Source of the DNA: Vallitalea maricola
GTDB lineage: Bacteria; Bacillota; Clostridia; Lachnospirales; Vallitaleaceae
Assembly: GCF_036985595.1 (NCBI RefSeq)
Contig: NZ_BTPU01000013.1
Coordinates: forward strand, 5,102 to 69,101
DNA: 64,000 bases
Direction: 5' to 3'
This document shows positions 16,973 to 25,801 of the stretch, piece after piece; the first letter of the stretch is position 1; every line of letters begins with the position of its first letter. The translations under genes were made by a program, and so were the position numbers. The notes beneath the pieces were generated by a model, which did no database searches, had not been told where the DNA came from, and saw only the letters and a list, made by a program, of their open reading frames with translations.

Positions 16973-17029
16973 AAAAAAAAGCATAAAATGGAGATTTACA
17001 CCCGCGGTGGTGTACCCCATTTTATGCTT
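16973..17029 (-). promoter_or_regulatory. HMP-PP riboswitch (thiS motif), aptamer embedded in terminator
   Basis: Minus-strand hairpin directly before thiS. The outer stem is AAGCATAAAATGG / CCATTTTATGCTT (13 bp; 17017-17029 and 16979-16991) and is followed by eight U (16980-16973). Inside it lie GGTACACC, ACCGCG and GGTGTAAATC, with a second stem TACACC / GGTGTA (17009-17014, 16997-17002). A compact terminator with a GC-rich, aptamer-like interior upstream of thiS is what is described for the thiS-motif class sensing the thiamine precursor HMP-PP. TPP-riboswitch landmarks (CTGAGA, CCTGATCTGG) are absent. High ligand should favour the terminator and shut off thiSFGHE. Confidence 0.82.
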
Positions 17030-17060
17030 AATGATTACGAACCATATTTAATTAACTAGT

Positions 17061-17089
17061 ATTATAGATTATTTTATAGATTTAGTCAA
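17061..17089 (-). promoter_or_regulatory. Promoter of the thi operon
   Basis: On the minus strand TTGACT (17084-17089), a 17-bp spacer and TATAAT (17061-17066). The transcript would start near 17055, giving a leader of only about 80 nt before the terminator-embedded riboswitch ends. Confidence 0.85.
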
Positions 17090-17149
17090 GCTGCTTTTCA
17101 GATGCTCAAGCTTTCAGCCGTTTCACGTATTGTCAAAAATCTCCCTTCC

Positions 17150-17188
17150 AAAAAAATGTATTGGTTAAACTATTTCTTAACCAATACA
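17150..17188 (-). terminator. Terminator of the GH31/LplABC-like operon
   Basis: Perfect 12-bp stem TGTATTGGTTAA / TTAACCAATACA (17157-17168, 17177-17188) with an 8-nt loop, followed on the minus strand by seven U. It separates the glycosidase operon from the thi promoter. Confidence 0.92.
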
Positions 17189-17251
17189 TATTATAGAGTG
17201 TGTCTATTAATTTTTCAGCTCTACATTGACTATTATGAACCATTTGGACAA

Positions 17252-19306
17252 TTAAATTTCTCTCTTTGTTTTTAAACTAAAACTAATACTATCACTATCA
17301 GAATGTACTTTATCATTTTCAACTTGAATATTAATTAGATTTTCTTTTTTATCATAGTCTTTTGACATACCATCGTCATGATATAGCTTATATGATGCAC
17401 TGTCCTCAACATAACCTATCAATGTTAAATTATTAGTGTCCAGTTTATCTGTATTAGGTGCTGGTTCACATATAGGTATTATGTGATTCTTTTTAACGAA
17501 GAATACTACCTCATCTAGGGATATGTCTATGTAATGATGTCCTTTTTGTAGAATTTCCTCAATTAATTTTCCATCTTTAACCTTAACTTTCAACATATCT
17601 TCTGGAAGGTATACATATCTGCCTACTGCATTTTGCTCGTATACAGGTGTGACCATCATTCCCTCACCTACCATTAGTTGATCTTCAACATGTATTGCAA
17701 AGGAATCACTAGGATAATCAAAAGCTAATGGCCTAAAATACATTTCGTCATTTAAAACAGCTTTCATATACTCACTATAGATATATGGAATTAACCTATA
17801 TCTAAGGTCGATGATATTTTTAAAATCAACTGTTTGTTCAAACTGATAACATTCCTGTGGTCTTATTGAGCATGAATGATTTCTCATCAATGGAGTAAAA
17901 ATCCCGAAAGCAAGCCAACGAAGTACCAAGTCCCTAGTTGTATTACAGCCGAATCCTCCTATGTCTGCACCTGAATAAAGGAATCCACACATATTCAATG
18001 ATGGCATCATTTTGATATTCAATAATAAATGAGACCACCAAGAATTATTGTCACCAGTCCAAATCCCTCCATATCTATGCATTCCAATATAAGAAGAGCG
18101 AGAAAACATTAATATCCTTTTTTCTGGTACCAATCTCTCAAATGCTTCCCCTGCTGCTCTAGTCATATTATAACCATATAGATTATGAAGCTTATCGTGG
18201 CAAATCATCTCTCCATCTACATTATGGTAGAATCTTTTATAATCATCTGGATTATTTAATAGACCTTTAACTAGATTCTGAAATTCAAAATATGAATTCA
18301 CATCTAGTTTATCCTCTTTATACTCTTCAATCTTGGAAAAAGCTTCATTTAATCCTTCATCAGAATAGAATATAGCGGGTTCATTCATATCATTCCAAAA
18401 GCCCTCTATACCTTTATCTAATAAGAATTTATATTGTTCTCCAAACCACTCTCTAGCATCTTCATTCAGAAAATCTGGAAAATGTGTTCTTCCTGGCCAT
18501 ACACCAGCTACGAAATCGGTGCCATCTTCTCTTTTACAAAAATAGTTTTTGGCTACACCCTCTTCATAGACATTATAGCCATCTTCTATTTTTACACCAG
18601 CATCTATAATAGGTACTAATCGTATTCCTTCTTTTTTCATATCAGAAATTAATTTTTCAAAATCAGGGAACTTATCAGTATCAACAGTAAAATCCTTATA
18701 ATCCTTCATATAGTCAATATCAAGATATATTGCATCCAAAGGAATATCATTTTTTCTGTATTCATCCAATACTTTTCTTACATCTTCTTCATTTCTATAT
18801 CCCCATCTGCTTTGCTGGTATCCAAAAGCCCAATATGGTGGAATATAGCTTCTACCTATTAGCTGTCTAAATTCTTTTACTATATCATTGAGACTGTTTC
18901 CTTCTATATAATATAGATTGACATCTTTCTCTGGCATTGTTACTTTCAACTCATTTTGTCGAGTATATCCAATATCAAAAACGATTTTTTGGGGTGTATC
19001 GAAGAATAATCCAAATGTTTTTTCTCCGAAGATAATAATAAAATTATGTGCTCCATATAATGAACTCTTATCTTCTGTATGAACAGCATCATCTGTACAA
19101 TTGCTTACGTATCTATATCCTCTCTTGTTTATTCCTCTTATGTTTTCACCTAAACCAAAAACAATATCATCTTTCATGTCATATGTATATGTGAAGCCTT
19201 CTGATAAATCTAATTTACCGTACTTAGGTTTATCTTTTTCCATTGGCAATTCCTTAATGACAGCTTTTGTATTAAATGGATTACCATATATAAATCTCTT
19301 AATCAT
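17252..19306 (-). CDS. Glycoside hydrolase family 31 alpha-glucosidase
   Basis: A 684-residue intracellular (no signal peptide) GH31 enzyme hydrolysing terminal alpha-glucosidic bonds. The catalytic nucleophile Asp sits in GFWNDMNEPAIF and the acid/base Asp in WTGDNNSWWSHLLLN. Also present are FGYQQSRWGYRNEEDVRKVL, AIYLDIDYMKDYKDF and ADIGGFGCNTTRDLVLRWLA, all typical of alpha-glucosidases. The C-terminal beta domain is complete. It is the last gene of a five-gene operon with an LplABC-like importer and a second GH31, so both probably degrade imported alpha-linked oligosaccharides. The exact substrate (maltose-, isomaltose- or nigerose-like) cannot be told. Confidence 0.93.
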   Translation of the reverse strand: MIKRFIYGNPFNTKAVIKELPMEKDKPKYGKLDLSEGFTYTYDMKDDIVFGLGENIRGINKRGYRYVSNCTDDAVHTEDKSSLYGAHNFIIIFGEKTFGLFFDTPQKIVFDIGYTRQNELKVTMPEKDVNLYYIEGNSLNDIVKEFRQLIGRSYIPPYWAFGYQQSRWGYRNEEDVRKVLDEYRKNDIPLDAIYLDIDYMKDYKDFTVDTDKFPDFEKLISDMKKEGIRLVPIIDAGVKIEDGYNVYEEGVAKNYFCKREDGTDFVAGVWPGRTHFPDFLNEDAREWFGEQYKFLLDKGIEGFWNDMNEPAIFYSDEGLNEAFSKIEEYKEDKLDVNSYFEFQNLVKGLLNNPDDYKRFYHNVDGEMICHDKLHNLYGYNMTRAAGEAFERLVPEKRILMFSRSSYIGMHRYGGIWTGDNNSWWSHLLLNIKMMPSLNMCGFLYSGADIGGFGCNTTRDLVLRWLAFGIFTPLMRNHSCSIRPQECYQFEQTVDFKNIIDLRYRLIPYIYSEYMKAVLNDEMYFRPLAFDYPSDSFAIHVEDQLMVGEGMMVTPVYEQNAVGRYVYLPEDMLKVKVKDGKLIEEILQKGHHYIDISLDEVVFFVKKNHIIPICEPAPNTDKLDTNNLTLIGYVEDSASYKLYHDDGMSKDYDKKENLINIQVENDKVHSDSDSISFSLKTKREI

Positions 19307-19342
19307 TTTATGTCTCCTTACGATAGTCTACATTAATATTCA

Positions 19343-19370
19343 AGGGGCTCTGTCAGATAACACAGCCCCT
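19343..19370 (-). terminator. Intercistronic stem-loop between the two GH31 genes
   Basis: Ten-bp stem AGGGGCTCTG / CACAGCCCCT (19343-19352, 19361-19370) with one mismatch and an 8-nt loop, no U-run. The arm sequence resembles that of the stem-loop at 21418-21500 in the same operon. Confidence 0.5.
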
Positions 19371-19420
19371 AGCTATTTTCAGACTTTATTGATTTTACTT
19401 GCTATATTTTGATATATCAA

Positions 19421-21349
19421 TCAAATATTGTTAATAATATCAAATTGTATATTTCCAGATAAGACCTCTGCCTTATTAATACCATCTTTCCAGGTTATTA
19501 ATATTTTATTTCCCAAATCATCACTGAAACAATATTCTCCTTCATTACCCGCTAGGTAGAAGCATAGGTTGTTATATTCTTCTGTACCATTACCAACATA
19601 GCTTCCTAATTTTTTGTCCTCACCTAGATTCAAGGCAATACCTCCACCGCTGCGAAGGAAAACAGGGATACGTTCTTTTCCAGACTTAATCAGATATTTT
19701 TTATTTCCTGTCAATGTTTCACCAGTCCATAGATTAGTCCACATACCATCTGGTAGATATACCTCTCTATCTGTCTTACCTTCAAATATTATAGGAGCAA
19801 CTAAAATATCTCCAAGCATGAAACTATCTTCAATATTATATACCAACTCATCATTTGGATACTCTAATACTAGATGTTTCATCATTGGAATTCCTGTCTC
19901 GCTGGATTTCTTTGCTTGGTCATAGATGTAAGGCAATAAATTCATTCTTAAATTATAGTGATATCTTAATCTATCAATTAAATCTTCATCCTGGTAGCAT
20001 AGCGCCATATTCCATGGACTTCTATCATTAGTACCTTTTACACCAGGTAATATTTCGGAAAACTGACCGCCTACTGGCTCTGAATGCCATTGCATTACAG
20101 GCGTGAATACAGCTAACTGTGTTGATCTTTCGTATAATTCAACTGATGGAAGCTCTCCGGCAAATCCAGCAATATCAAATCCCCAGTACGGAACTCCACT
20201 CATTCCTGATGAAATTCCTGCTAATATAATATGACGCAACTCATCCCAAGTGGATTGCTGATCTCCAGCCCATTGCATTGGGAAGTTTTGTTGTCCTTTA
20301 TATCCTGCTCTGCTGAAAAGTACTCTGTCTTTTCCTATAAAATCATGATAAGCTTGTACATAACTGGACGCATAAGCATTCTTTAATTCAATTCCTGTCA
20401 TTCCATTATGAGCTTTTATATCATCATCATAGACGAATTCTCCACCATCTGTTTTAAATCCATCTACTCCTATATCTAATAGATGCTGTCTTTTTTGAAA
20501 CCACCATTTTATAGTTTCTTCATTAGTAAAATCTGGAATCATGGACCCACTGAACCAACGTCCTTCTTTTATAGTATAAGGACTTCCATCTGCATTTTTT
20601 ATACATAAGTCATTTTGTTTTACATATTCCCAATCTTCCTCATTAACTTTATGGAATCTACCTTCTTCCATTTTCTTTATGACTGGGCATTGCCACAATA
20701 ATAATTTAATACCTTTATCATGAAGCTTATCAATCATTTCTTTTGGATTTTTCCATTCGTCGTTTTCATTCCATCTATAGAAGGTAGCTTCGTCACTCCA
20801 TGCTTCAAGAACCATTACATTAGCAGGGAACTTATACTTTTCCAGTAATTCTAACTGTTCTTCTACCAATTCTTCTGTATTCCATCTGTTAGCTGATATC
20901 CATGGACCAAAACTCCATTTCGGAGTAATGAAAGGTTTCCCTGTCAATGATACATACTCGCTGATAATTTCTTTTGGTTTACCAACGAAAAAATATATTT
21001 CTGGGAATTTATCTGAACTGTCTTTTGATATTGCAATCTTTATTGTATCAGCAAAATCAAATTCATTGATAACCCAAGAATCTACGTAAACACCTAATCC
21101 CGTATTAGTGAAGAAAAAAGGAATTGGGCAATAACTTATTTCCCCCTGATTACAGAATTTCTCATATACATGTGATTGTACTGTTTGACCTTTTTGATTA
21201 ATACAATTGAATCTTTCACCCAAACCATAAGCAGCTTGGTAATCTATATCAATAGTAATTGTGCATTTGTCATTTTCTTTTTTCAAGAAAACATAATCTA
21301 AATCTTCAATATTAAGAGCACTATTTAAGTTATACTTATATGTTTTCAT
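19421..21349 (-). CDS. Glycoside hydrolase family 31 protein (alpha-glucosidase/alpha-xylosidase-like)
   Basis: A 642-residue GH31 enzyme without a signal peptide, different in subgroup from its neighbour. The nucleophile Asp is in GFKTDGGEFVYDD (KTDGGE type) and the acid/base Asp in WAGDQQSTWDELRHI. Other landmarks are AYGLGERFNCINQKGQ, PKWSFGPWISANRWNT, PYWGFDIAGFAGELP and AVFTPVMQWHSEPVGG. The KTDGGE class includes alpha-xylosidases and other broad alpha-glycosidases, so its partner substrate may differ from the WNDMNEP enzyme. Fourth gene of the operon, flanked on both sides by GC-rich stem-loops that may tune expression relative to the binding protein. Confidence 0.9.
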   Translation of the reverse strand: MKTYKYNLNSALNIEDLDYVFLKKENDKCTITIDIDYQAAYGLGERFNCINQKGQTVQSHVYEKFCNQGEISYCPIPFFFTNTGLGVYVDSWVINEFDFADTIKIAISKDSSDKFPEIYFFVGKPKEIISEYVSLTGKPFITPKWSFGPWISANRWNTEELVEEQLELLEKYKFPANVMVLEAWSDEATFYRWNENDEWKNPKEMIDKLHDKGIKLLLWQCPVIKKMEEGRFHKVNEEDWEYVKQNDLCIKNADGSPYTIKEGRWFSGSMIPDFTNEETIKWWFQKRQHLLDIGVDGFKTDGGEFVYDDDIKAHNGMTGIELKNAYASSYVQAYHDFIGKDRVLFSRAGYKGQQNFPMQWAGDQQSTWDELRHIILAGISSGMSGVPYWGFDIAGFAGELPSVELYERSTQLAVFTPVMQWHSEPVGGQFSEILPGVKGTNDRSPWNMALCYQDEDLIDRLRYHYNLRMNLLPYIYDQAKKSSETGIPMMKHLVLEYPNDELVYNIEDSFMLGDILVAPIIFEGKTDREVYLPDGMWTNLWTGETLTGNKKYLIKSGKERIPVFLRSGGGIALNLGEDKKLGSYVGNGTEEYNNLCFYLAGNEGEYCFSDDLGNKILITWKDGINKAEVLSGNIQFDIINNI

Positions 21350-21417
21350 TCTATACTCCTTGTATTCTTTTATATAAATTAATTATTTCTGTCCCGTTGT
21401 ATCCATTTAAATTAATA

Positions 21418-21500
21418 AAGGGGCTGCTACAATTTATACCGTTAAGAAGATTCTAATTCACTAGGATATTAACGTAAAATGTATTATAGAGCAGCCCCTT
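21418..21500 (-). terminator. Long intercistronic stem-loop after the binding-protein gene
   Basis: Perfect 11-bp arms AAGGGGCTGCT / AGCAGCCCCTT (21418-21428, 21490-21500) enclosing 61 nt that can form an inner GTTAA/TTAAC helix. It sits between the solute-binding protein and GH31 genes. Such hairpins usually stabilise the upstream message or attenuate the downstream genes. Confidence 0.55.
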
Positions 21501-21546
21501 ATTAATATATTAAAGGTGGGAAAGTTGAGTTAGTTAAATAATAATA

Positions 21547-23193
21547 CTATTCACCTTTTGAGTAACGCTCCATTGCATCTGTACGGATTTGAATCAAACG
21601 TTCCAATCCCATTTCATTTAATCTTTTAACATATGTATCCCAACCTTCATCTACATTACCATTAATTACCCAATCAGCTCTAGTAACATCGATGAATTTG
21701 TTGATATCTGTTTCTAAGGTAGCTAATTCTTCGATTTCTTCTGCACTTAACATTACTTTTGGATATGTTCTAGTAATGTATTCTTCTCCTAATTTACTTA
21801 GGTCAAGTTTTAATCCGTCTCCACTTTCTGGTGATAATTTAATTTTCTCTTGGAAATCAGCACTTACATATTTTGGTCCAAAATCTCTTAAACTTTGATC
21901 CCAGTACCAACCGTCAGCACTTGTTCCTTCTGGTGGATTATTTAAAGTATATGTACCATCTTCATTTTTAGAGATAACTGTTCCAATTGCTCCCCAGAAG
22001 TTCTGGATACTTGCTTCACCTGTGTAGAATTCATCAAGCCAACGTGCAGCTATTTCAGGATATTTACAATTCTTTGTGATTAAAGCTTCATTACGTTCAA
22101 TTGCAGAAATACCGTTTTTATCTCCACCTGCATATCTCTTTCCATCTGGTCCAGCAATAGGTGCTAAAGCGATATATTCATCTTTCCATTGTCCGTAAAC
22201 TGCATCTGGAATCCAGTTATATGAGAAACCTACTCTTGATACATTAGGGTCTTGATTCTTACCAAGTGCCATAGTATCATCTTGTGTGAAAGTTTCTGGA
22301 TCGATAATCCCTTCAGTATATAATTTATTTAACCATTTTATACCTTCTTTGTATTGTTCACTTGTTGGATAGAATGTTAAGCTATCATCTTCATCTACAA
22401 GCATCATAGCTCCATTTATATCAGTGATTCCAAAAGGATTAAGTAAATCCATTGAAATACCTTTACTTCCAGTTATAGGGATTTCATCATTAGGATCTCC
22501 ATTTCCATTAGCATCTTGATCTTTGAATGCTTTTAATACTGTATATAATTCTTCAATAGTAGTTGGTTCCTCTAATCCTAATCTATCTAACCAAGCTTTG
22601 TTGATGATTGGCTGGTTACATACAACTGGACGACAAGGTAGGTTTTTACCCATTGAATACATTTTTCCATCTAAATATGTAACTGTCTTTTTCAAGTCAG
22701 GCATGTCTGTTAAAGCTTTTTTGTAGTTAGGCATATATTCATCCACTAAATCATTTACTGGTAAAAACATTTCTAAATTGTTGATTACATCAGTATCTTC
22801 AAATGTTTTATTACCGATGATGATGTCTGGTAGGTCTCCTCCAGCTAACAAGATACCTTTTTGTTCTCCCCAATCACTTAGAGATTGAACTTGCCACTCA
22901 ATCTTAACGTTAGTGTTAGTTTCCAAATCTTTTATGAATTGATTATCTGTGAAACTATCTCCCATATTACCCCATCTAGTAGTTAATACTGTTAATGTAA
23001 CAGGTTCATTTACAATAGGTAGTCCTTCTTTATTGAAGTTACTGTTTTCTGTATTTCCCGCAGTTTCTTTTGCACCATTATTATTGTCTTTTTCATTGTT
23101 TGATCCACATCCTGTAACACATGTAAGCATTAACATTGCTACAACCAATAGACTTATTGTCTTTAAAAATGACTTTGTTGTTTTATTTTTCAT
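21547..23193 (-). CDS. ABC transporter extracellular solute-binding lipoprotein (LplA-like)
   Basis: A 548-residue family 1 solute-binding protein of the large LplA/YtcQ type, anchored by a lipoprotein signal (SLLVVAMLMLTCVTG then Cys). Landmarks are LTVLTTRWGNMG, WQVQSLSDWGEQKGILLAGG, LPDIIIG, GKMYSMGKNLPCRP, FKDQDANGNGDPNDEIP and RWLDEFYTGE. These large binding proteins deliver oligosaccharides or their fragments to LplB/LplC-like permeases. Third gene of the operon, in the usual B-C-A order. No cognate ATPase is encoded here, as in other MsmX-dependent importers. Confidence 0.92.
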   Translation of the reverse strand: MKNKTTKSFLKTISLLVVAMLMLTCVTGCGSNNEKDNNNGAKETAGNTENSNFNKEGLPIVNEPVTLTVLTTRWGNMGDSFTDNQFIKDLETNTNVKIEWQVQSLSDWGEQKGILLAGGDLPDIIIGNKTFEDTDVINNLEMFLPVNDLVDEYMPNYKKALTDMPDLKKTVTYLDGKMYSMGKNLPCRPVVCNQPIINKAWLDRLGLEEPTTIEELYTVLKAFKDQDANGNGDPNDEIPITGSKGISMDLLNPFGITDINGAMMLVDEDDSLTFYPTSEQYKEGIKWLNKLYTEGIIDPETFTQDDTMALGKNQDPNVSRVGFSYNWIPDAVYGQWKDEYIALAPIAGPDGKRYAGGDKNGISAIERNEALITKNCKYPEIAARWLDEFYTGEASIQNFWGAIGTVISKNEDGTYTLNNPPEGTSADGWYWDQSLRDFGPKYVSADFQEKIKLSPESGDGLKLDLSKLGEEYITRTYPKVMLSAEEIEELATLETDINKFIDVTRADWVINGNVDEGWDTYVKRLNEMGLERLIQIRTDAMERYSKGE

Positions 23194-23263
23194 AATCTTT
23201 TCCTCCTTAATTATAATAATTAAAAGTAATCTATATAAATTTTAATAGATTCATGGTTATTTT

Positions 23264-24154
23264 TTATCCTTTTACTGCACCTATCATTACACCTTTGTTG
23301 AAATACTTTTGAACGAATGGATATACGCACATGATTGGAAGGGTGGATACTACAATTACTGAATATCTCATCAAATTGGCTCTTCTTAGTGCAATCTGTG
23401 CTGCTTCACCACTACCAAGTGCAGTCTGCATATTATTAGTTATCAAAATATTTCTTAATATTAATTGTAGTGGATGTAGGCTGCTGCTCTTCAAATATAT
23501 CAAAGCATTGAAGTAGGAATTCCACTGTCCAACAGCTATCCAAAGTCCTAAAACTGATATTATAGCTTTTGATAAAGGTACTACAATCTGAACGAAATAT
23601 CTTACGTTACCACATCCATCAATTCTAGCCTGATCCCATAAACTGCTAGGGATGGAATTTTGAAAAAATGTTCTGGCTACGATTATATTAAAAGCTGATA
23701 CTGAAAAAGGAAGTACCATTACTAAGAAATTATCATACAATCCAAATCTTTTTACTGTTAAGAATGTTGGTATCAAACCTCCATTAAAAAACATGGTGAA
23801 TACAAATAACAGCATAAAAAATTTTCGACCCACAAAATCTTTTCTTGATAATGTATAGGCAGCAGTGATATTAACAAAAATACCAATTGCAGTTCCTGCT
23901 ACTGTATACAGAATTGTATTTTTATATCCTATCCATATTTCTTTGTGTTTCAAGAGTTCTGTATAACCTTCTAATGTAAATCCTTTCGGCCATAACCATA
24001 CATTTCCGCTGGCTACTGCTGCAGGTTCACTAAAAGATGCAGTAACAACAAAATAAATAGGATAAAGGATGATAATTAATAAAATAGCTGATATGGAATA
24101 TAATATAATGTCAAACTTGGTAACTTTCTTTTTTTTCTTTAGACTACTCATCAT
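23264..24154 (-). CDS. Carbohydrate ABC transporter permease (LplC/YtcP-like, MalG type)
   Basis: A 296-residue CUT1 permease with six predicted membrane helices. Recognisable parts are the first helix ILYSISAILLIIILYPIYFV, GFTLEGYTELL, TAAYTLSRKDFVGRK, and the EAA loop SIPSSLWDQARIDGCGN (ExxxxDGA..G-type contact with the ATPase). The C-terminus is VQKYFNKGVMIGAVKG, standard for this subfamily. It pairs with the adjacent LplB-like permease, 12 bp away. It probably transports oligosaccharides for the two GH31 enzymes. Confidence 0.93.
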   Translation of the reverse strand: MMSSLKKKKKVTKFDIILYSISAILLIIILYPIYFVVTASFSEPAAVASGNVWLWPKGFTLEGYTELLKHKEIWIGYKNTILYTVAGTAIGIFVNITAAYTLSRKDFVGRKFFMLLFVFTMFFNGGLIPTFLTVKRFGLYDNFLVMVLPFSVSAFNIIVARTFFQNSIPSSLWDQARIDGCGNVRYFVQIVVPLSKAIISVLGLWIAVGQWNSYFNALIYLKSSSLHPLQLILRNILITNNMQTALGSGEAAQIALRRANLMRYSVIVVSTLPIMCVYPFVQKYFNKGVMIGAVKG

Positions 24155-24166
24155 TATTCCTCCCCT

Positions 24167-25099
24167 CTACCATAAACTGTTTTCTGATACTTTTCTGCTG
24201 AACTTGTTAACAGATATTAAAAGTATAAAATTAATTATTGTACTAAATAAGTTAACCGCCGAGGAGTAACTGTATTGAGCACTTATCATACCCACTTTGT
24301 AAACATATGTAGAAATTACTTCGCTATTTAATAAATTAAGGTCATTTTGCATAAGGTATACTTTTTCAAAACCAAGAGCCATAAGTCCACCACATCTAAG
24401 TATTAATAATGTCATAGCTGTAGGTATTAACATTGGAATATCTACATACAATATTTTTTGGAACTGACTGGCACCATCAATACTAGCTGCTTCATACAGA
24501 TTAGGGTCAACAGATGATAGCGCAGCTATGTAAATAATCGAATCCCATCCAACATGCTGCCATACATCCGACCATACATACAAATGTTTAAAAGCTGAAG
24601 GACTACCCAATAAGTTTGGTGCTTCGGCTCCGAACAATCCGAATATCTGTCCAATTAATCCAGCTCCAGGTGAAAAAATTAAATTAAGTATTCCAACTAT
24701 TACCACTGTAGAAATAAAGTGTGGCATATATGAAATAGTTTGAAATGCCTTTTTGTATTTGTTAGTCCTCATTTGATTAATTGCTAATGCAAAGATTATT
24801 GGAATAGGAAAGCTGACCAATAAGCTGTAACCTGTTATAATCAAAGTGTTTTTTATTGTATTAACAAACTGATAAGAATTGAAATACTTAATAAAATATT
24901 TGTACCAGGGATCAGCCCATGGACTACCCATAATACCAAGAGAACCTTTGTAGTCCTTAAATGAAATTAGTACCCCGTACATTGGTATGTAACTAAAGCA
25001 AATTAACAATATTAAAGACGGTAATAATATTAAATAGAGACCCCGATTTCGAAATATTCTTTTCCATAAGTGATTTGACTTAAATAATTTTTGATACAT
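24167..25099 (-). CDS. Carbohydrate ABC transporter permease (LplB/YteP-like, MalF type)
   Basis: A 310-residue permease, first gene of the operon. It has six membrane helices (LYLILLPSLILLICFSYIPM first), FKDYKGSLGIMGSPW, TISYMPHFISTVVIVGIL, and the EAA loop DPNLYEAASIDGASQ that docks the shared ATPase. The C-terminal NKFSRKVSENSLW is typical of this subfamily. The start is ATG after GGAAGG. Its promoter region (25235-25288) carries a consensus -35 and a palindrome. Confidence 0.93.
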   Translation of the reverse strand: MYQKLFKSNHLWKRIFRNRGLYLILLPSLILLICFSYIPMYGVLISFKDYKGSLGIMGSPWADPWYKYFIKYFNSYQFVNTIKNTLIITGYSLLVSFPIPIIFALAINQMRTNKYKKAFQTISYMPHFISTVVIVGILNLIFSPGAGLIGQIFGLFGAEAPNLLGSPSAFKHLYVWSDVWQHVGWDSIIYIAALSSVDPNLYEAASIDGASQFQKILYVDIPMLIPTAMTLLILRCGGLMALGFEKVYLMQNDLNLLNSEVISTYVYKVGMISAQYSYSSAVNLFSTIINFILLISVNKFSRKVSENSLW

Positions 25100-25234
25100 T
25101 TTCCATCATGCCTTCCTTTTTTAATGTACATATCTCAATTATTGCAATAATAAATATATCATTTTCTTTCACCTTTGATATTTTTGTATATTTTTAATGT
25201 AAAACATGATATATTCGTTGACGTTATTGTTAGT

Positions 25235-25288
25235 TTAACGTTAATCTATTTATGTATGTATGGTAACATTTTTATACTTTCATGTCAA
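25235..25288 (-). promoter_or_regulatory. Promoter and palindrome upstream of the LplBCA-GH31 operon
   Basis: On the minus strand TTGACA (25283-25288), a 17-bp spacer and TACCAT (25260-25265). About 20 bp downstream is the perfect 10-bp palindrome TTAACGTTAA (25235-25244), with a further ACGTTA copy 17 bp on. A central CG palindrome is typical of LacI-family operators. No LacI gene lies in the window. Confidence 0.6.
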
Positions 25289-25308
25289 GAATTAATTACA
25301 ATAAAAAA

Positions 25309-25341
25309 ATGTATTGATTAGATAATTCTAAACAATACATT
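25309..25341 (-). terminator. Terminator after the zinc-ribbon gene
   Basis: Nine-bp stem AATGTATTG / CAATACATT (25309-25317, 25333-25341), followed on the minus strand by a run of U. It closes the WYL/zinc-ribbon unit before the LplB promoter. Confidence 0.8.
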
Positions 25342-25447
25342 TTATATAAGTTTTATATTATGATATTAATCCGTTATAACAAACTACTTAAACCAGCAAC
25401 GGTGAAATCTATAAAGCATTATTTCATTCCTAAAATAACTTTTTTAA

Positions 25448-25723
25448 CTAAATATTGTTCCATCTTTTTAGTGTTGGGAAAAATTCTTTCATTATTTTTC
25501 TTGCTTCTTCTTGGCTCATATTTTTATTAGCTCCAACCATATGAGGAACACAAGATTCTATCATTTGTTCCATAGTACAATCCTCTGTAAATTCACCATT
25601 TGCAAAACAATATTTACAGTAATCTTCACTTTTACTTCCATCAAAATTAGTACCGTACATCTCATTAGATTCTCCCATAGGCATTCCACAACTTTGACAA
25701 TAACGAATATCGTTCATATACAT
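25448..25723 (-). CDS. Small putative zinc-ribbon protein
   Basis: A 91-residue cytosolic protein with two Cys pairs, YCQSCGMPMGE near the N-terminus and DYCKYCFANGEFTEDCT about 25 residues later. This matches the widespread small family annotated as putative zinc ribbon domain (often found with WYL or AraC regulators). The C-terminal half is helical (EEARKIMKEFFPTLKRW). The biochemical role is unknown. It lies 79 bp downstream of the WYL regulator on the same strand, with a palindrome between them. Confidence 0.8.
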   Translation of the reverse strand: MYMNDIRYCQSCGMPMGESNEMYGTNFDGSKSEDYCKYCFANGEFTEDCTMEQMIESCVPHMVGANKNMSQEEARKIMKEFFPTLKRWNNI

Positions 25724-25773
25724 CTTCCCTTCATTTTATTTTTTATTACTGTTATATATTATCAAATATAATT

Positions 25774-25789
25774 TGACATCAGCATGTCA
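25774..25789 (-). promoter_or_regulatory. Palindrome TGACAT-N4-ATGTCA before the zinc-ribbon gene
   Basis: Perfect 6-bp arms with a CAGC centre, 50 bp upstream of the zinc-ribbon start. Related TGACAT / TTGTC sequences recur upstream of the WYL gene (about 26743-26760) and as TTGTCA-TCT-TGACAA at 26785-26799. It may be the operator of the adjacent WYL regulator. Confidence 0.5.
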
Positions 25790-25801
25790 TATTACAAAAA
25801 C

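Noticed and set aside
16981..17027. T-box or TPP riboswitch before thiS
   Set aside because: The ACCGCG string recalls a T-box, but no TGGN bulge or specifier loop is present, and the TPP landmarks CTGAGA and CCTGATCTGG are missing. The terminator-embedded thiS motif fits better.
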